A stretch of 64,000 bases of DNA from Streptomyces liliiviolaceus (GCF_018070025.1 NZ_JAGPYQ010000001.1:2666001-2730000); one strand, 5' to 3'. Counted from the first letter of the stretch, positions 8,293-18,104 are shown. Notes: generated by a model from the letters alone, not told the origin. Translations and numbers: made by a program.

Positions 8293-8750
8293 GAGGCGTA
8301 TTCGTCCGAGATCTCGGTGGCGTAGTTCTTCCAGAGCGGTTGCATGGTCTCGGCGTTGACCGGCTGCCCGGAATCGATCATGGCCTTGAAGTCGCGGAAG
8401 TACTGCACGTACAGGTCCGGCGTGAAGGTGTTCAGCATGACCGCGTTCTCGTCGCCGATGTTGGCGAACGTGTGCGGCGCCCCGGTCGGCACGATGACCC
8501 AGGTGCCCGGCCCGGCGTCGTAGTGGTCCTCGCCGACGGTGAACCGGAACGTTCCCGCCAGCACGTAGAAGCCCTCGTCGTGCTGGGCGTGGCGATGCTG
8601 CAACGGGCTCGGGGTGCCCGGCGGGATGGTGACCTCGGCGAATCCCAGCCGGTGTTCGGTGTGCTCGCCGTTCTCCAGGATACGGATCCGCTGCGCCCCG
8701 CTGCCGAGGATCTCGCCCTCACCGGGGCGGACGATGTTCACCTTCGTCAT
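8289..8750 (-). CDS. Cupin-domain protein
   Basis: 153 residues with a single small-barrel cupin fold. Motif 1 is recognisable as PLQHRHAQHDEGFYVLAGTF (about 48-67; His, His, Glu metal ligands) and motif 2 as PTGAPHTFANIG (about 88-99, with the last His ligand). The ATG has AGGAGAA upstream and overlaps the AraC-family gene stop (ATGA); its stop overlaps the truncated oxidoreductase. The substrate is unknown. The arrangement suggests a small metabolic or stress operon controlled by the AraC protein. Confidence 0.85.
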   Translation of the reverse strand: MTKVNIVRPGEGEILGSGAQRIRILENGEHTEHRLGFAEVTIPPGTPSPLQHRHAQHDEGFYVLAGTFRFTVGEDHYDAGPGTWVIVPTGAPHTFANIGDENAVMLNTFTPDLYVQYFRDFKAMIDSGQPVNAETMQPLWKNYATEISDEYAS

Positions 8751-9718
8751 GACTTCTCCTCTTGCTGGTGCCTGTCTCGTTCGCCCCCATCCTTTTCCGG
8801 GCCGGCCGTGCGCGTCCTGGTCGTCCGTGCACGGTTGCCGGTCACCAGCGCACGGGCGTTGTAGCCGTACGTCGCCTTGAAGAGCTTGCTGAAATGGGTG
8901 GGGTCGGGGAATCCCCACCGGGCGGCCACGGCGGTGACCGTACGTCCGCCTCCGGTCAGCTCGGCCCGGCAGCGCTCCAGGCGGCGACGGCGGATCAGGG
9001 CCGCGACGGTGAGCGGCTGGTCCTCGAACAGCTTGTGCAGCCGGCGTACGGACATGTGGTGGGCGGCGGCGATACCGGGCGGGGACAGACCGGGATCGGC
9101 CAGCCGGGTCTCGATGTAGCCGGCGATCCGGCTCCGCAGCCACTCGTCCGGGGCCGGTTGTTCGTCACCGAGCCGGGCCTCCAGCGCGACCGCGATCAGC
9201 TCGACGACGGCCGCCGCCGACCGCAGCGCCTCCGCCTCGCGGAACTCGGCCGCCGACCGCGCCGACTCCCGGGCCAGCACGGAGACGAGAGCGCCCGGGC
9301 CGTGGCTGCCGTCGATGCGTACGCCGATGAGCCGGTCGATCTGCGCGGGCCGGATCCGAAGCTCCCGGCGCGGAACCAGGACGGTGACGTGCGCCGCGGC
9401 GGTGCTCTCGAACCGGAGCGAACGCGTGGGATCGAGCAGGACCAGGTCGGTCGGCCCGAGTTCGGCGTCGCCGCGCCCCTGCTCGATCCGCGTCCGGCCC
9501 CGGGCCATCACCTTGACCGCCAGGTTCTCGCCGTCGACGGCGTCGCGCTCCCGGCCGACGCAGGCGCTCTCGGGCGTGTCGAGGGAGACCAGCCGCAGCG
9601 GCCCGAGGTCACGGGTGGTGATCCCGCCCCGGAAACCGGCCCCGGCCAGCTTGTTGACCAGCGGCGGAAACCCGCTGGCGGCCAACTCGTCCTGGAACGA
9701 CTCAAGGTTGCCGATCAC
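8747..9718 (-). CDS. AraC-family transcriptional regulator
   Basis: 323 residues, GTG start. The N-terminal two-thirds resemble an AraC_binding_2 sensor domain (cupin-like, about 30-200). The C-terminus (about 210-305) has two helix-turn-helix motifs: LSPPGIAAAHHMSVRRLHKL and VTAVAARWGFPDPTHFSKLF, the latter followed by the conserved YG. It forms an operon with the cupin gene by a 4-bp overlap and is divergent from the methyltransferase gene. It probably activates its own operon; the ligand is unknown. Confidence 0.88.
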   Translation of the reverse strand: MIGNLESFQDELAASGFPPLVNKLAGAGFRGGITTRDLGPLRLVSLDTPESACVGRERDAVDGENLAVKVMARGRTRIEQGRGDAELGPTDLVLLDPTRSLRFESTAAAHVTVLVPRRELRIRPAQIDRLIGVRIDGSHGPGALVSVLARESARSAAEFREAEALRSAAAVVELIAVALEARLGDEQPAPDEWLRSRIAGYIETRLADPGLSPPGIAAAHHMSVRRLHKLFEDQPLTVAALIRRRRLERCRAELTGGGRTVTAVAARWGFPDPTHFSKLFKATYGYNARALVTGNRARTTRTRTAGPEKDGGERDRHQQEEKS

Positions 9719-9879
9719 CGGTCAAGGGTAACGGCGACCGACCGGCTGGAGGGTGGTGCGGTTCGAACCGGCCGCGCGGCCGTCAACCGCGCTCACGCAC
9801 GCCCGAGTTGATGTGGAAGGCTGTCGGCAGCCGTGCGCGGGCAAGAGGCCTGGCCGGCGGTGGTCGAGAGGAGCGCAGC

Positions 9880-10677
9880 GTGGGTCAGGACGGCTTCCGT
9901 GCCGAGGAGATCGACACCAGCAGGCCGCATCCCGCGCGGATCTACGACTACCTGCTGGGCGGCAAGGACAACTACGAGGTCGACCAGCGGGCCGGCGACG
10001 CCCTCGCCGCCGCGGCACCCGAGGTGCGCATAGGGCTGCGGGCCAACCGGGAGTTCCTGCGACGGGCCGTCCGGTACGTCGTCGGCAGCGGCGTCCGCCA
10101 GATCCTCGACATCGGCACCGGGCTGCCCACCTCGCCGAACGTGCACGAGATCGCCCACGAGGTGGCGCCGGACGTGCGCGTCGCGTACGTCGACAACGAT
10201 CCGATCGTGAGCGCGCACGCCGACGCGCTGCTCAGCGGTTCCGGCGCGAACAGCATCGTCCTCGCCGACCTGCGCGACCCGCGGGCCATCGTGGACCACC
10301 CCGACGTGCGCCGGGTCATCGACTTCGACGAGCCGGTGGCCGTGCTCCTCGTCGCCATCGTCCACTTCCTCACCGACGCCGACGAGCCCGAGCGGATCGT
10401 CGCCACGCTGCGCGACGCGCTGCCCGCCGGGAGCTTCCTGGTGCTCTCGCACGCCACGGGCGACTTCGCCGACCGCACGGACGCGCAGGCCGTCTACAGC
10501 AAGGCCACCGCCTCGCTGAACCTGCGGTCCCGCGCCGGGATCGAGCGCTTCTTCGAGGGCTTCGAGCTGGTCGACCCCGGCCTCGCCCAGGCCCCGTTCT
10601 GGCGCCCGGACTCCCCGCCGCCGGCCAGGTCGGAAGAGATCGGCTTCTACGGAGGCGTGGCCCGCAAGGCGCACTGA
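9880..10677 (+). CDS. SAM-dependent methyltransferase, DUF574 (Methyltransf_19) family
   Basis: 265 residues from a GTG with AGGAG at a 6-nt gap. Family hallmarks are near the N-terminus (RPHPARIYDYLLGGKDNY) and in the SAM-binding loop (QILDIGTGLPTSPNVHE), followed by VAYVDNDPIVSAHADALL, where the acidic residues would hold the ribose of SAM. This family is strongly expanded in Streptomyces and its substrates are mostly unknown. An in-frame ATG upstream at 9808 is less likely because it has no ribosome binding site. Divergent from the AraC gene; single-gene unit. Confidence 0.85.
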   Translation: MGQDGFRAEEIDTSRPHPARIYDYLLGGKDNYEVDQRAGDALAAAAPEVRIGLRANREFLRRAVRYVVGSGVRQILDIGTGLPTSPNVHEIAHEVAPDVRVAYVDNDPIVSAHADALLSGSGANSIVLADLRDPRAIVDHPDVRRVIDFDEPVAVLLVAIVHFLTDADEPERIVATLRDALPAGSFLVLSHATGDFADRTDAQAVYSKATASLNLRSRAGIERFFEGFELVDPGLAQAPFWRPDSPPPARSEEIGFYGGVARKAH

Positions 10678-10736
10678 GACCGGTTCCGGCGCCGGTACCG
10701 GTCCGCGGTGTCAGACGTGGGCGGTAGCGTCGGATC

Positions 10737-12998
10737 ATGTCCAAGCAAGGGGCGGGGAGCGAGGTCCGGAACCTGGCGGTTCTGGAGGGCGTACTGGAAC
10801 GGATCACGTACGCCAACGAGGAGAACGGGTACACGGTCGCGCGCGTCGACACCGGACGCGGCGGCGGTGATCTCCTCACGGTCGTCGGCGCGCTGCTCGG
10901 CGCCCAGGTGGGGGAGTCCCTGCGGATGGAGGGCCGTTGGGGCTCCCATCAGCAGTACGGGAAGCAGTTCACCGTCGAGAACTACACGACCGTGCTCCCC
11001 GCGACGGTCCAGGGCATCCGCCGCTATCTCGGATCCGGCCTGGTCAAAGGCATCGGGCCGGTCTTCGCCGACCGCATCACCACGCACTTCGGGCTGGACA
11101 CGCTCCAGATCATCGAGGAGGAGCCGAAGCGGCTCATCGAGGTGCCGGGGCTCGGACCCAAGCGCACCAAGAAGATCGCCGAGGCCTGGGAGGAACAGAA
11201 GGCGATCAAAGAGGTCATGCTCTTCCTCCAGACCGTCGAGGTGTCCACGTCCATCGCGGTGCGGATCTACAAGAAGTACGGCGACGCGTCGATCTCGGTC
11301 GTCAAGAACCAGCCCTACCGTCTCGCGTCCGACGTCTGGGGCATCGGCTTCCTCACCGCCGACAAGATCGCCCAGTCCGTGGGCATCCCGCACGACAGCC
11401 CGGAGCGGGTGAAGGCCGGTCTGCAGTACGCCCTTTCGCAGTCCAGCGACCAGGGCCACTGCTTCCTCCCGGAGGAGCGGCTGATCGCGGACGCGGTGAA
11501 ACTGCTCCAGGTGGACACGGGCCTGGTCATCGAGTGCCTCGCGGAACTGGCGGCTCCCGCCGAGGAGGGCGAGGATCCCGGGGTCGTACGGGAGCGGGTG
11601 CCGGGGCCGGACGGCGGGGAGCCCGTGACGGCCGTGTACCTCGTCCCCTTCCACCGGGCCGAACTGTCGTTGTCCGCACAGTTGCTGCGGCTCCTGCGCA
11701 CCGACGAGGACCGGATGCCGGGGTTCCGGGACGTGGTCTGGGACAAGGCCCTGGCCTGGCTCAAGGGGCGTACGGGGACGGAGCTGGCCCCCGAGCAGGA
11801 GCAGGCCGTGCGGCTCGCCCTCACCGAGAAGGTCGCGGTGCTCACGGGTGGGCCCGGCTGCGGCAAGTCCTTCACGGTCCGCTCGATCGTGGAGCTGGCC
11901 CGCGCGAGGAAGGCCAAGGTGGTCCTCGCGGCGCCGACCGGCCGGGCCGCCAAGCGGCTCGCCGAGCTGACCGGGGCGGAGGCCTCGACCGTGCACCGGC
12001 TCCTGGAGCTACGGCCCGGGGGCGACGCGGCCTACGACAGGGACCGTCCGCTGGACGCCGACCTCGTCGTCGTGGACGAGGCGTCGATGCTGGACCTGCT
12101 GCTCGCCAACAAGCTGGTCAAGGCCGTGCCGCCGGGTGCGCATCTGCTGTTCGTGGGCGACGTGGATCAGTTGCCGAGCGTCGGTGCGGGAGAGGTGCTG
12201 CGCGACCTGCTGGCGGAGGGCGGGCCGGTACCGGCGGTCCGGCTGACCCGGGTCTTCCGGCAGGCCCAGCAGTCGGGCGTGGTCATGAACGCTCACCGGA
12301 TCAACGCGGGACAGCAGCCCGTCACCGACAAGCTCAAGGACTTCTTCCTCTTCGTGGAGGACGACACGGAGGAGGCGGGGCGGCTCACGGTGGATGTGGC
12401 GGCGCGGCGCGTTCCGGCGAAGTTCGGGCTCGATCCGCGGCGCGACGTGCAGGTGCTGGCGCCGATGCACCGGGGGCCCGCGGGGGCCGCCGCGCTCAAC
12501 GGACTGCTCCAGCAGGCCGTCACCCCGGCCCGGCCCGACCTGCCCGAGAAGCGGTTCGGCGGGCGGGTCTTCCGGGTCGGCGACAAGGTCACGCAGATCC
12601 GCAACAACTACGAGAAGGGCGAGAACGGGGTCTTCAACGGCACGGTGGGGGTCGTGACCTCGCTCAACCTCGACGAGCAGCGGCTGACGGTGCTGACGGA
12701 CGAGGACGAGGAGGTGCCGTACGAGTTCGACGAACTGGACGAGTTGGCGCATGCGTACGCGGTGACGATCCACCGCTCGCAGGGCAGCGAGTATCCGGCG
12801 GTCGTCATTCCCGTCACGACGGGGGCGTGGATGATGCTGCAGCGCAATCTGCTCTACACGGCGGTGACGCGGGCGAAGCGGTTGGTGGTGCTGGTGGGGT
12901 CGCGCAAGGCGCTGGGCCAGGCGGTCCGCACGGTGTCCGCGGGGCGCCGCTGCACGGCGCTGGCGTTCCGCCTCACGGGGGCGCGTGCGCTTGCGTGA
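10737..12998 (+). CDS. recD2: RecD2-type ATP-dependent 5'-3' DNA helicase
   Basis: 753-residue SF1B helicase. The N-terminus holds an OB-like region and helix-hairpin-helix repeats (GLVKGIGPVFADRI near 103-116; VPGLGPKRTKKI near 137-148), found in RecD2 proteins acting without RecBC. The motor has Walker A GGPGCGKSFT (about 368-377), APTGRAAKRL, Walker B DLVVVDEASM, GDVDQLPSVG, and a C-terminal UvrD_C_2 segment with TIHRSQGSEYPAVV. It is expected to unwind DNA in repair. The ribosome binding site is weak. A monocistronic unit ends near a GC-rich hairpin repeat. Confidence 0.93.
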   Translation: MSKQGAGSEVRNLAVLEGVLERITYANEENGYTVARVDTGRGGGDLLTVVGALLGAQVGESLRMEGRWGSHQQYGKQFTVENYTTVLPATVQGIRRYLGSGLVKGIGPVFADRITTHFGLDTLQIIEEEPKRLIEVPGLGPKRTKKIAEAWEEQKAIKEVMLFLQTVEVSTSIAVRIYKKYGDASISVVKNQPYRLASDVWGIGFLTADKIAQSVGIPHDSPERVKAGLQYALSQSSDQGHCFLPEERLIADAVKLLQVDTGLVIECLAELAAPAEEGEDPGVVRERVPGPDGGEPVTAVYLVPFHRAELSLSAQLLRLLRTDEDRMPGFRDVVWDKALAWLKGRTGTELAPEQEQAVRLALTEKVAVLTGGPGCGKSFTVRSIVELARARKAKVVLAAPTGRAAKRLAELTGAEASTVHRLLELRPGGDAAYDRDRPLDADLVVVDEASMLDLLLANKLVKAVPPGAHLLFVGDVDQLPSVGAGEVLRDLLAEGGPVPAVRLTRVFRQAQQSGVVMNAHRINAGQQPVTDKLKDFFLFVEDDTEEAGRLTVDVAARRVPAKFGLDPRRDVQVLAPMHRGPAGAAALNGLLQQAVTPARPDLPEKRFGGRVFRVGDKVTQIRNNYEKGENGVFNGTVGVVTSLNLDEQRLTVLTDEDEEVPYEFDELDELAHAYAVTIHRSQGSEYPAVVIPVTTGAWMMLQRNLLYTAVTRAKRLVVLVGSRKALGQAVRTVSAGRRCTALAFRLTGARALA

Positions 12999-13029
12999 GC
13001 CGGGCGGTCGGTCGGCTGTCGGCTGCGGG

Positions 13030-13121
13030 CCGGTGGGGGCTTGTCGCGCCGTTCCCCGCGCCCCTAAAAGATTGCGCAGTTCCCCGCGCCCCTAGGTATT
13101 TAGGGGCGCGGGGAACTGCGC
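13030..13121. repeat. Dispersed GC-rich repeat with a 21-bp perfect hairpin after recD2
   Basis: Two half-copies facing the same way (GTTCCCCGCGCCCCT at about 13051 and 13079) are followed by an inverted copy. Positions 13074-13094 and 13101-13121 pair perfectly over 21 bp around loop GGTATT. The core is GCGCAGTTCCCCGCGCCCCT and its complement, the same element found at 14716, 26044-26310, 32947 and 38699-39148. It lies between the recD2 stop and the citrate synthase promoter, so it may act as the recD2 terminator. Confidence 0.75.
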
Positions 13122-13247
13122 GGGTGACCCCCACCGGCCCGCACCCGGGTGGATTGGCGCGGTGGTCGGGAAAAATGATCGATCAAACGAGTCGGAAACG
13201 TCACACGGCACTTTCGGAAGGCCGGGGAAGCGGGCAGGATGAACAGG

Positions 13248-13270
13248 TTGGCGGCACTGAGTGCCGCCAA
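13248..13270. promoter_or_regulatory. Perfect 23-bp palindrome upstream of citrate synthase
   Basis: Arms TTGGCGGCACT and AGTGCCGCCAA are perfect around a central G, ending 105 nt before the GTG start. A single-base centre makes a hairpin terminator less natural than a dimer-binding operator. Nearby is a second perfect palindrome, TGATCGATCA, at 13176-13185. No regulator can be named. Confidence 0.55.
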
Positions 13271-13375
13271 TAGGCCCAATGGTCGACCCCGAGTGCACTC
13301 TCCTGCGCCAAATGGGGGATGGTAGAGACAGTCAGGGCACCTCGAAGAAGAGGCACAACGTCGGTGAGGGATGAC

Positions 13376-14665
13376 GTGAGCGACAACTCTGTAGTACTGC
13401 GGTACGGCGATGGCGAGTACACCTACCCGGTGATCGACAGCACCGTCGGCGACAAGGGCTTCGACATCGGGAAGCTCCGCGCCCAGACCGGTCTGGTGAC
13501 GCTGGACAGCGGTTACGGGAACACCGCCGCCTATAAATCCGCCATCACCTATCTCGACGGCGAGCAGGGCATCCTCCGCTACCGCGGGTACCCGATCGAG
13601 CAGCTCGCCGAGAGCTCCACCTTCCTCGAAGTGGCCTCGCTGCTGATCAACGGCGAGCTGCCCACGGTCGACGAGCTCTCCACCTTCCAGAACGAGATCA
13701 CGCAGCACACCCTGCTGCACGAGGACGTCAAGCGGTTCTTCCAGGGCTTCCCCCGTGACGCCCACCCGATGGCGATGCTGTCGTCGGTGGTCTCCGCGCT
13801 GTCGACGTTCTACCAGGACAGCCACAACCCGTTCGACGAGCAGCAGCGCCACCTCTCGACGATCCGGCTGCTCGCCAAGCTTCCGACCATCGCCGCGTAC
13901 GCGTACAAGAAGTCGATCGGTCACCCCTTCGTCTACCCGCGCAACGACCTGGGCTACGTCGAGAACTTCCTGCGCATGACCTTCTCGGTCCCGGCGCAGG
14001 AGTACGAGCTCGACCCGGTCGTCGTCTCCGCGCTCGACAAGCTGCTCATCCTGCACGCGGACCACGAGCAGAACTGTTCGACCTCCACCGTCCGTCTGGT
14101 GGGCTCGTCGCAGGCGAACATGTTCGCCTCGATCTCCGCCGGCATCAGCGCCCTGTGGGGCCCGCTGCACGGCGGCGCCAACCAGTCGGTCCTGGAGATG
14201 CTCGAAGGCATCAAGGCCAACGGCGGCGATGTCGACTCCTTCATCCGCAAGGTGAAGAACAAGGAGGACGGCGTCCGCCTGATGGGCTTCGGCCACCGGG
14301 TGTACAAGTCCTTCGACCCGCGCGCGAAGATCATCAAGGCTGCCGCGCACGACGTCCTGTCGGCCCTCGGCAAGTCCGACGAGCTGCTGGACATCGCGCT
14401 CAAGCTGGAGGAGCACGCGCTCTCCGACGACTACTTCGTCTCGCGCAACCTCTACCCGAACGTCGACTTCTACACCGGCCTCATCTACCGGGCCATGGGC
14501 TTCCCGACCGAGATGTTCACGGTCCTGTTCGCCCTCGGCCGGCTGCCGGGCTGGATCGCCCAGTGGCACGAGATGATCAAGGAGCCCGGATCCCGGATCG
14601 GGCGTCCGCGCCAGATCTACACGGGTGTGGTCGAGCGGGACTTCAAGCCGGTCCAGGAGCGCTGA
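13376..14665 (+). CDS. gltA: Citrate synthase (type II)
   Basis: 429-residue enzyme condensing oxaloacetate and acetyl-CoA in the TCA cycle. Catalytic residues are present: His265 (PLHGGANQSVLEM), His307 (GFGHRVYKSFDPRAK) and Asp364 (VDFYTG), matching E. coli GltA His264, His305 and Asp362 in order and spacing. I choose the GTG at 13376 (VSDNSVVLRYGDGEY), preceded by AGGG, rather than an in-frame GTG 57 nt upstream, because the family begins near here. It is transcribed alone, with a strong hairpin after it. In S. coelicolor the primary enzyme is called CitA. Confidence 0.96.
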   Translation: MSDNSVVLRYGDGEYTYPVIDSTVGDKGFDIGKLRAQTGLVTLDSGYGNTAAYKSAITYLDGEQGILRYRGYPIEQLAESSTFLEVASLLINGELPTVDELSTFQNEITQHTLLHEDVKRFFQGFPRDAHPMAMLSSVVSALSTFYQDSHNPFDEQQRHLSTIRLLAKLPTIAAYAYKKSIGHPFVYPRNDLGYVENFLRMTFSVPAQEYELDPVVVSALDKLLILHADHEQNCSTSTVRLVGSSQANMFASISAGISALWGPLHGGANQSVLEMLEGIKANGGDVDSFIRKVKNKEDGVRLMGFGHRVYKSFDPRAKIIKAAAHDVLSALGKSDELLDIALKLEEHALSDDYFVSRNLYPNVDFYTGLIYRAMGFPTEMFTVLFALGRLPGWIAQWHEMIKEPGSRIGRPRQIYTGVVERDFKPVQER

Positions 14666-14715
14666 GCGCTCCTCCGGTGCCGCAGGTCCTCGACCGCGGT
14701 CCGTCGTGGCGGGCC

Positions 14716-14735
14716 GCGCAGTTCCCCGCGCCCCT
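14716..14735 (+). repeat. Single copy of the GC-rich intergenic repeat
   Basis: GCGCAGTTCCCCGCGCCCCT occurs once here, 50 nt after the citrate synthase stop, with a short imperfect partner (TACGGGGCCGGGGG) behind it. It belongs to the same family as the hairpin after recD2. Confidence 0.6.
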
Positions 14736-14808
14736 TACGGGGCCGGGGGCTGCCCTGCCCCGCAGAGGCTGAAGCCCCATGTCCCGTAAGGGATGAAGCG
14801 CAATGAAG

Positions 14809-14856
14809 AAGGCGCCCCGCTGCCGGTCCCCCCACGGGCCGGAGTCGGGGCGCCTT
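14809..14856 (+). terminator. Hairpin terminator for citrate synthase
   Basis: Perfect 11-bp arms AAGGCGCCCCG (14809-14819) and CGGGGCGCCTT (14846-14856) enclose a loop that itself can pair through GCCGG/CCGG. The A and T ends make it usable in both directions. Confidence 0.75.
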
Positions 14857-15336
14857 CCCATGTCCCGGTGCGGATTCCCCCCACGGGATCCGGCCGGGCG
14901 TTTGAAGGCAGCGCCTGAATCGCTGCGAGCAAAACGAGCAGAATGAACAAGAACTCTGCCTACTGCGTACTACCTACCGCGTACTGCCGTACTACCTCCT
15001 GCTGGTGCGGTCTGCCGGGACCCGTACGTACGGGAGGGCCGCTCAAAGCTCCCCGTCGTACGTGCCCCGGCAACGCATTTCCAGGAACGTCCCCCAAGAC
15101 ATCCCCAGATGCCAGAAACGCCCCCCAAGACGTGTCTGACATCGTCAATCTAGACTCACGAACCCCTTCGATGGTTACGTTCACATCACTGTGACCTGCG
15201 TCTCTTGCGTATGTCCTGAAGATACGCAAGAGCCCCGATATGACTATCGGAGCCCTAGCGTAAGGATGATGCGCGAGCCTTGTGAAGAGCTTATGTGAAG
15301 ACGTGTGCCGGACTCTAGGGGACTCCTACCTCTTCG
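14857..15336. other. Long, less GC-rich intergenic region between convergent gltA and copA
   Basis: 480 nt without a convincing gene. It is visibly poorer in GC than its surroundings. It contains a run of TACTGCGTACTACC-like repeats (about 14960-14998), an 11-bp perfect inverted repeat CTCTTGCGTAT/ATACGCAAGAG (15202-15212 and 15222-15232) and a small hairpin CCGATA/TATCGG near 15236-15251. A minus-strand frame from 15229 to 14960 could encode 89 residues, but it lacks a clear ribosome binding site and its codons do not favour G/C in third position. A small RNA or unusual small gene is possible. Confidence 0.4.
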
Positions 15337-17682
15337 TCATGAAAATGCCCTGAGACGGAGGCTGTTCGTCACCACGAACACCGAGGAGAACGCCATGGCG
15401 GCTCCGGCGATCATCGGGTTCAGCAGTCCGGCCGCGGCGAGGGGCAGTGCCGCCACGTTGTATCCGAAGGCCCAGACGAGGTTCCCCTTGATCGTCGAGA
15501 GGGTCCTGCGGGACAGCCGGATCGCGTCCGGGGCCGCCCGCAGGTCCCCGCGGACGAGCGTCAGATCGCTCGCCTCGATCGCGGCGTCCGTGCCCGTGCC
15601 CATCGCCAGGCCCAGATCTGCGGTGGCGAGCGCGGCCGCGTCGTTGACGCCGTCGCCCACCATCGCGACCGCCCGGCCCTCTCCCTGAAGCCGCCTGATC
15701 ACGTCGACCTTGCCCTCGGGCAGCACCTCGGCGATCACCTGGGCGGGGTCGATGCCCACGGAACGGGCCACGGACTCGGCGACGGTCCGGTTGTCCCCGG
15801 TCAGCAGCACCGGGGTGAGCCCCAGGGCGCGCAGCGCGCGGACCGCCTCCGCGCTGGTCTCCTTGACCGCGTCGGCGACGGTCACGACACCGTGCGCCAC
15901 ACCGTCCCAGGCGACGGCCACGGCGGTACGCCCCTCCTCCTCGGCCCGCGTCCGCAGGGCGGCGAGGGACTCGGGCAGCGTGATCCCGGCCTCTTCGAGG
16001 AGGCGAACGCGGCCCACGAGGACCGCGTGGCCCTCGACCGTGCCGCGGACGCCGAGCCCGGGCACGTTCTCGAAGCCGTCCACGGCCGGCAGGGCCCCGG
16101 TCCGCTCCTCGGCGCCCGCCGCGACGGCCCGGGCGATCGGATGCTCCGAGGCGTGCTCCAGGGCGCCCGCGAGGCGCAGTACGCGTGTCCGGTCGGTGCC
16201 CTCGGCCGCATACACCTCCTGGAGGGTCATGCGGCCCGTCGTCACCGTGCCGGTCTTGTCCAGGACGATCGTGTCGACGCGGCGGGTGGACTCCAGGACC
16301 TCGGGGCCCTTGATGAGGATGCCGAGCTGGGCGCCGCGGCCCGTGCCGACCATGAGGGCGGTCGGGGTGGCCAGTCCGAGGGCGCAGGGGCAGGCGATGA
16401 TCAGCACGGCGACGGCCGCGGTGAACGCGGCGGCCGTGTCGCCGGTGACGCCGAGCCAGACCCCGAAGGTGGCGACGGCGATCAGCAGCACCACGGGTAC
16501 GAAGATCCCGGAGATCCGGTCGGCGAGGCGCTGCACCCGGGCCTTGCCGTTCTGGGCGTCCTCCACCAGCCGCGCCATCCGGGCGAGCCGGGTGTCGTCG
16601 CCGACCCGGGTCGCCTCGACGAGCAGCCGCCCGCCGGCGTTCACGGTCGCCCCGGTGACGGCCGAACCCACCGTCACGTCCACCGGCACGGACTCGCCCG
16701 TCAGCATCGACGCGTCGACGGCCGAGGTCCCCTCGACGACCGTGCCGTCGGTGGCGACCTTCTCCCCGGGCCGTACGACGAAACGGTCGCCCACGGCCAG
16801 CGCGCCCACCGGGACGCGGACCTCACGGCCGTCCCGTACGACGGAGACGTCCTTCGCGCCCAGTTCCATCAGGGAGCGCAGGGCGGCGCCCGCGCGGCGC
16901 TTGGAGCGGGCCTCCAGGTAGCGGCCGAGGAGGATGAGGGCGATGACCCCGGCGGCCACTTCGAGGTAGATCGCCGAGGCGCCCTGCTCGCGGGAGACGG
17001 TGAGGGAGAAACCTTCGTCCCGCATGCCCTCCATGCCCGCGTCGCCGAAGAACAGCGCCCACAGGGACCAGCCGAACGCGGCCAGCGTGCCCGTCGAGAC
17101 GAGGGTGTCCATGGTGGCGGCGCCGTGCCGGGCGTTCGTGTACGCGGCCCGGTGGAAGGGCAGCCCGCCCCAGACGACGACCGGCGCGGCGAGCGTCAGC
17201 ACCAGCCACTGCCAGTTGTCGAACTGGAGGGCCGGGATCATCGACAGCAGGACGACGGGGGTGGCGAGGAGCGCGGAGACGACGAGGCGTTCGCGCAGCG
17301 CGGCCAGTTCGGGGTCACGCTCGTGCGCCGCGTCCTCGCTGGCGGCTTCCCCGTCCGCCGCGGGCTCCGGGGGCCGCGGCGGCGGGGGTTCCTCGGCCGT
17401 GTAGCCCGTCCTGACCACGGTGGCGATCAGGTCGGAGACCCGGACCCCGTCCGCGTACGCGACCTTCGCCTTCTCCGTCGCGTAGTTGACCGTGGCGGTG
17501 ACGCCGTCCATGCGGTTGAGCTTCTTCTCGACGCGGGCCGCGCAGGAGGCGCAGGTCATCCCGCCGATGGTCAGCTCGACCTGCGAGTCGGCCGGTGATT
17601 CGGCCGGTGACGCCGGGTCGGCCGGAGGGGCCGCGGTGGCGGTGCCGGTGCTCGTGCTGCTGCTGGTACGGGTACTGGTCAT
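15337..17682 (-). CDS. copA: Copper-translocating P1B-type ATPase
   Basis: 781-residue membrane ATPase that exports Cu(I). In order: an N-terminal HMA domain with GMTCASC (41-47), eight expected membrane segments with the CPC motif of P1B-1 pumps ([16 protein letters not shown]), phosphorylation motif DKTGT (Asp475), the nucleotide-domain SEHPIA histidine, and the hinge GDGVND. The first 35 residues are a Ser/Thr/Pro-rich tail. It is preceded by copZ on the same strand, with 86 nt between, and both lie downstream of a CsoR-type operator. The gene pair forms the usual Streptomyces copper-resistance unit. Confidence 0.95.
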   Translation of the reverse strand: MTSTRTSSSTSTGTATAAPPADPASPAESPADSQVELTIGGMTCASCAARVEKKLNRMDGVTATVNYATEKAKVAYADGVRVSDLIATVVRTGYTAEEPPPPRPPEPAADGEAASEDAAHERDPELAALRERLVVSALLATPVVLLSMIPALQFDNWQWLVLTLAAPVVVWGGLPFHRAAYTNARHGAATMDTLVSTGTLAAFGWSLWALFFGDAGMEGMRDEGFSLTVSREQGASAIYLEVAAGVIALILLGRYLEARSKRRAGAALRSLMELGAKDVSVVRDGREVRVPVGALAVGDRFVVRPGEKVATDGTVVEGTSAVDASMLTGESVPVDVTVGSAVTGATVNAGGRLLVEATRVGDDTRLARMARLVEDAQNGKARVQRLADRISGIFVPVVLLIAVATFGVWLGVTGDTAAAFTAAVAVLIIACPCALGLATPTALMVGTGRGAQLGILIKGPEVLESTRRVDTIVLDKTGTVTTGRMTLQEVYAAEGTDRTRVLRLAGALEHASEHPIARAVAAGAEERTGALPAVDGFENVPGLGVRGTVEGHAVLVGRVRLLEEAGITLPESLAALRTRAEEEGRTAVAVAWDGVAHGVVTVADAVKETSAEAVRALRALGLTPVLLTGDNRTVAESVARSVGIDPAQVIAEVLPEGKVDVIRRLQGEGRAVAMVGDGVNDAAALATADLGLAMGTGTDAAIEASDLTLVRGDLRAAPDAIRLSRRTLSTIKGNLVWAFGYNVAALPLAAAGLLNPMIAGAAMAFSSVFVVTNSLRLRAFS

Positions 17683-17768
17683 GTCCTGCTCCAGGGAACG
17701 AACCGGGGCCGTACGGAGCCAGTATCAGCTGGTCGGTACGGCCCGGTGTGGAGTGAGGGGAGGCGTCC

Positions 17769-18008
17769 TCAGGCCTGGGCGGCGAGCTCGAAGCCCGCCT
17801 CGTCGACGGCGGCGCGGACGGTCTCCTCGTCGAGCGGGGCGTCGGAGACCACGGTCACCTCGCCGGTGGAGGCGACGGCCTTCACCGAGGTGACGCCCGC
17901 GATCGCGGAGATCTCGCCGGAGACCGAGCCTTCACAGTGTCCGCAGCTCATCCCGCTCACCCGGTAGACGGTGGTGACGGAGCCGGGGGTGTCGGTGTGG
18001 GCGGTCAT
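17769..18008 (-). CDS. copZ: Copper chaperone CopZ (HMA domain)
   Basis: 79-residue single heavy-metal-associated domain with GMSCGHC, in which Cys22 and Cys25 bind Cu(I), and the usual ferredoxin-like length. It carries copper to CopA, whose gene follows. It is the first gene after the CsoR box, so copper relieves repression of both. The ATG at 18008 is preceded by GAGGAGAACGAC. Confidence 0.95.
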   Translation of the reverse strand: MTAHTDTPGSVTTVYRVSGMSCGHCEGSVSGEISAIAGVTSVKAVASTGEVTVVSDAPLDEETVRAAVDEAGFELAAQA

Positions 18009-18104
18009 GTCGTTCTCCTCGTCGAGACGTATGGGGCGTGTGCGGCGCGTGCGTCGTGGGATACATGAGGCGTGTGTGGCCCACGGGCTTCCACGGTACT
18101 CACA

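Noticed and set aside
14960..15229. 89-codon minus-strand frame between gltA and copA
   Set aside because: No ribosome binding site, poor third-position G/C, no recognised family. Kept only as part of the odd gap, not as a gene.
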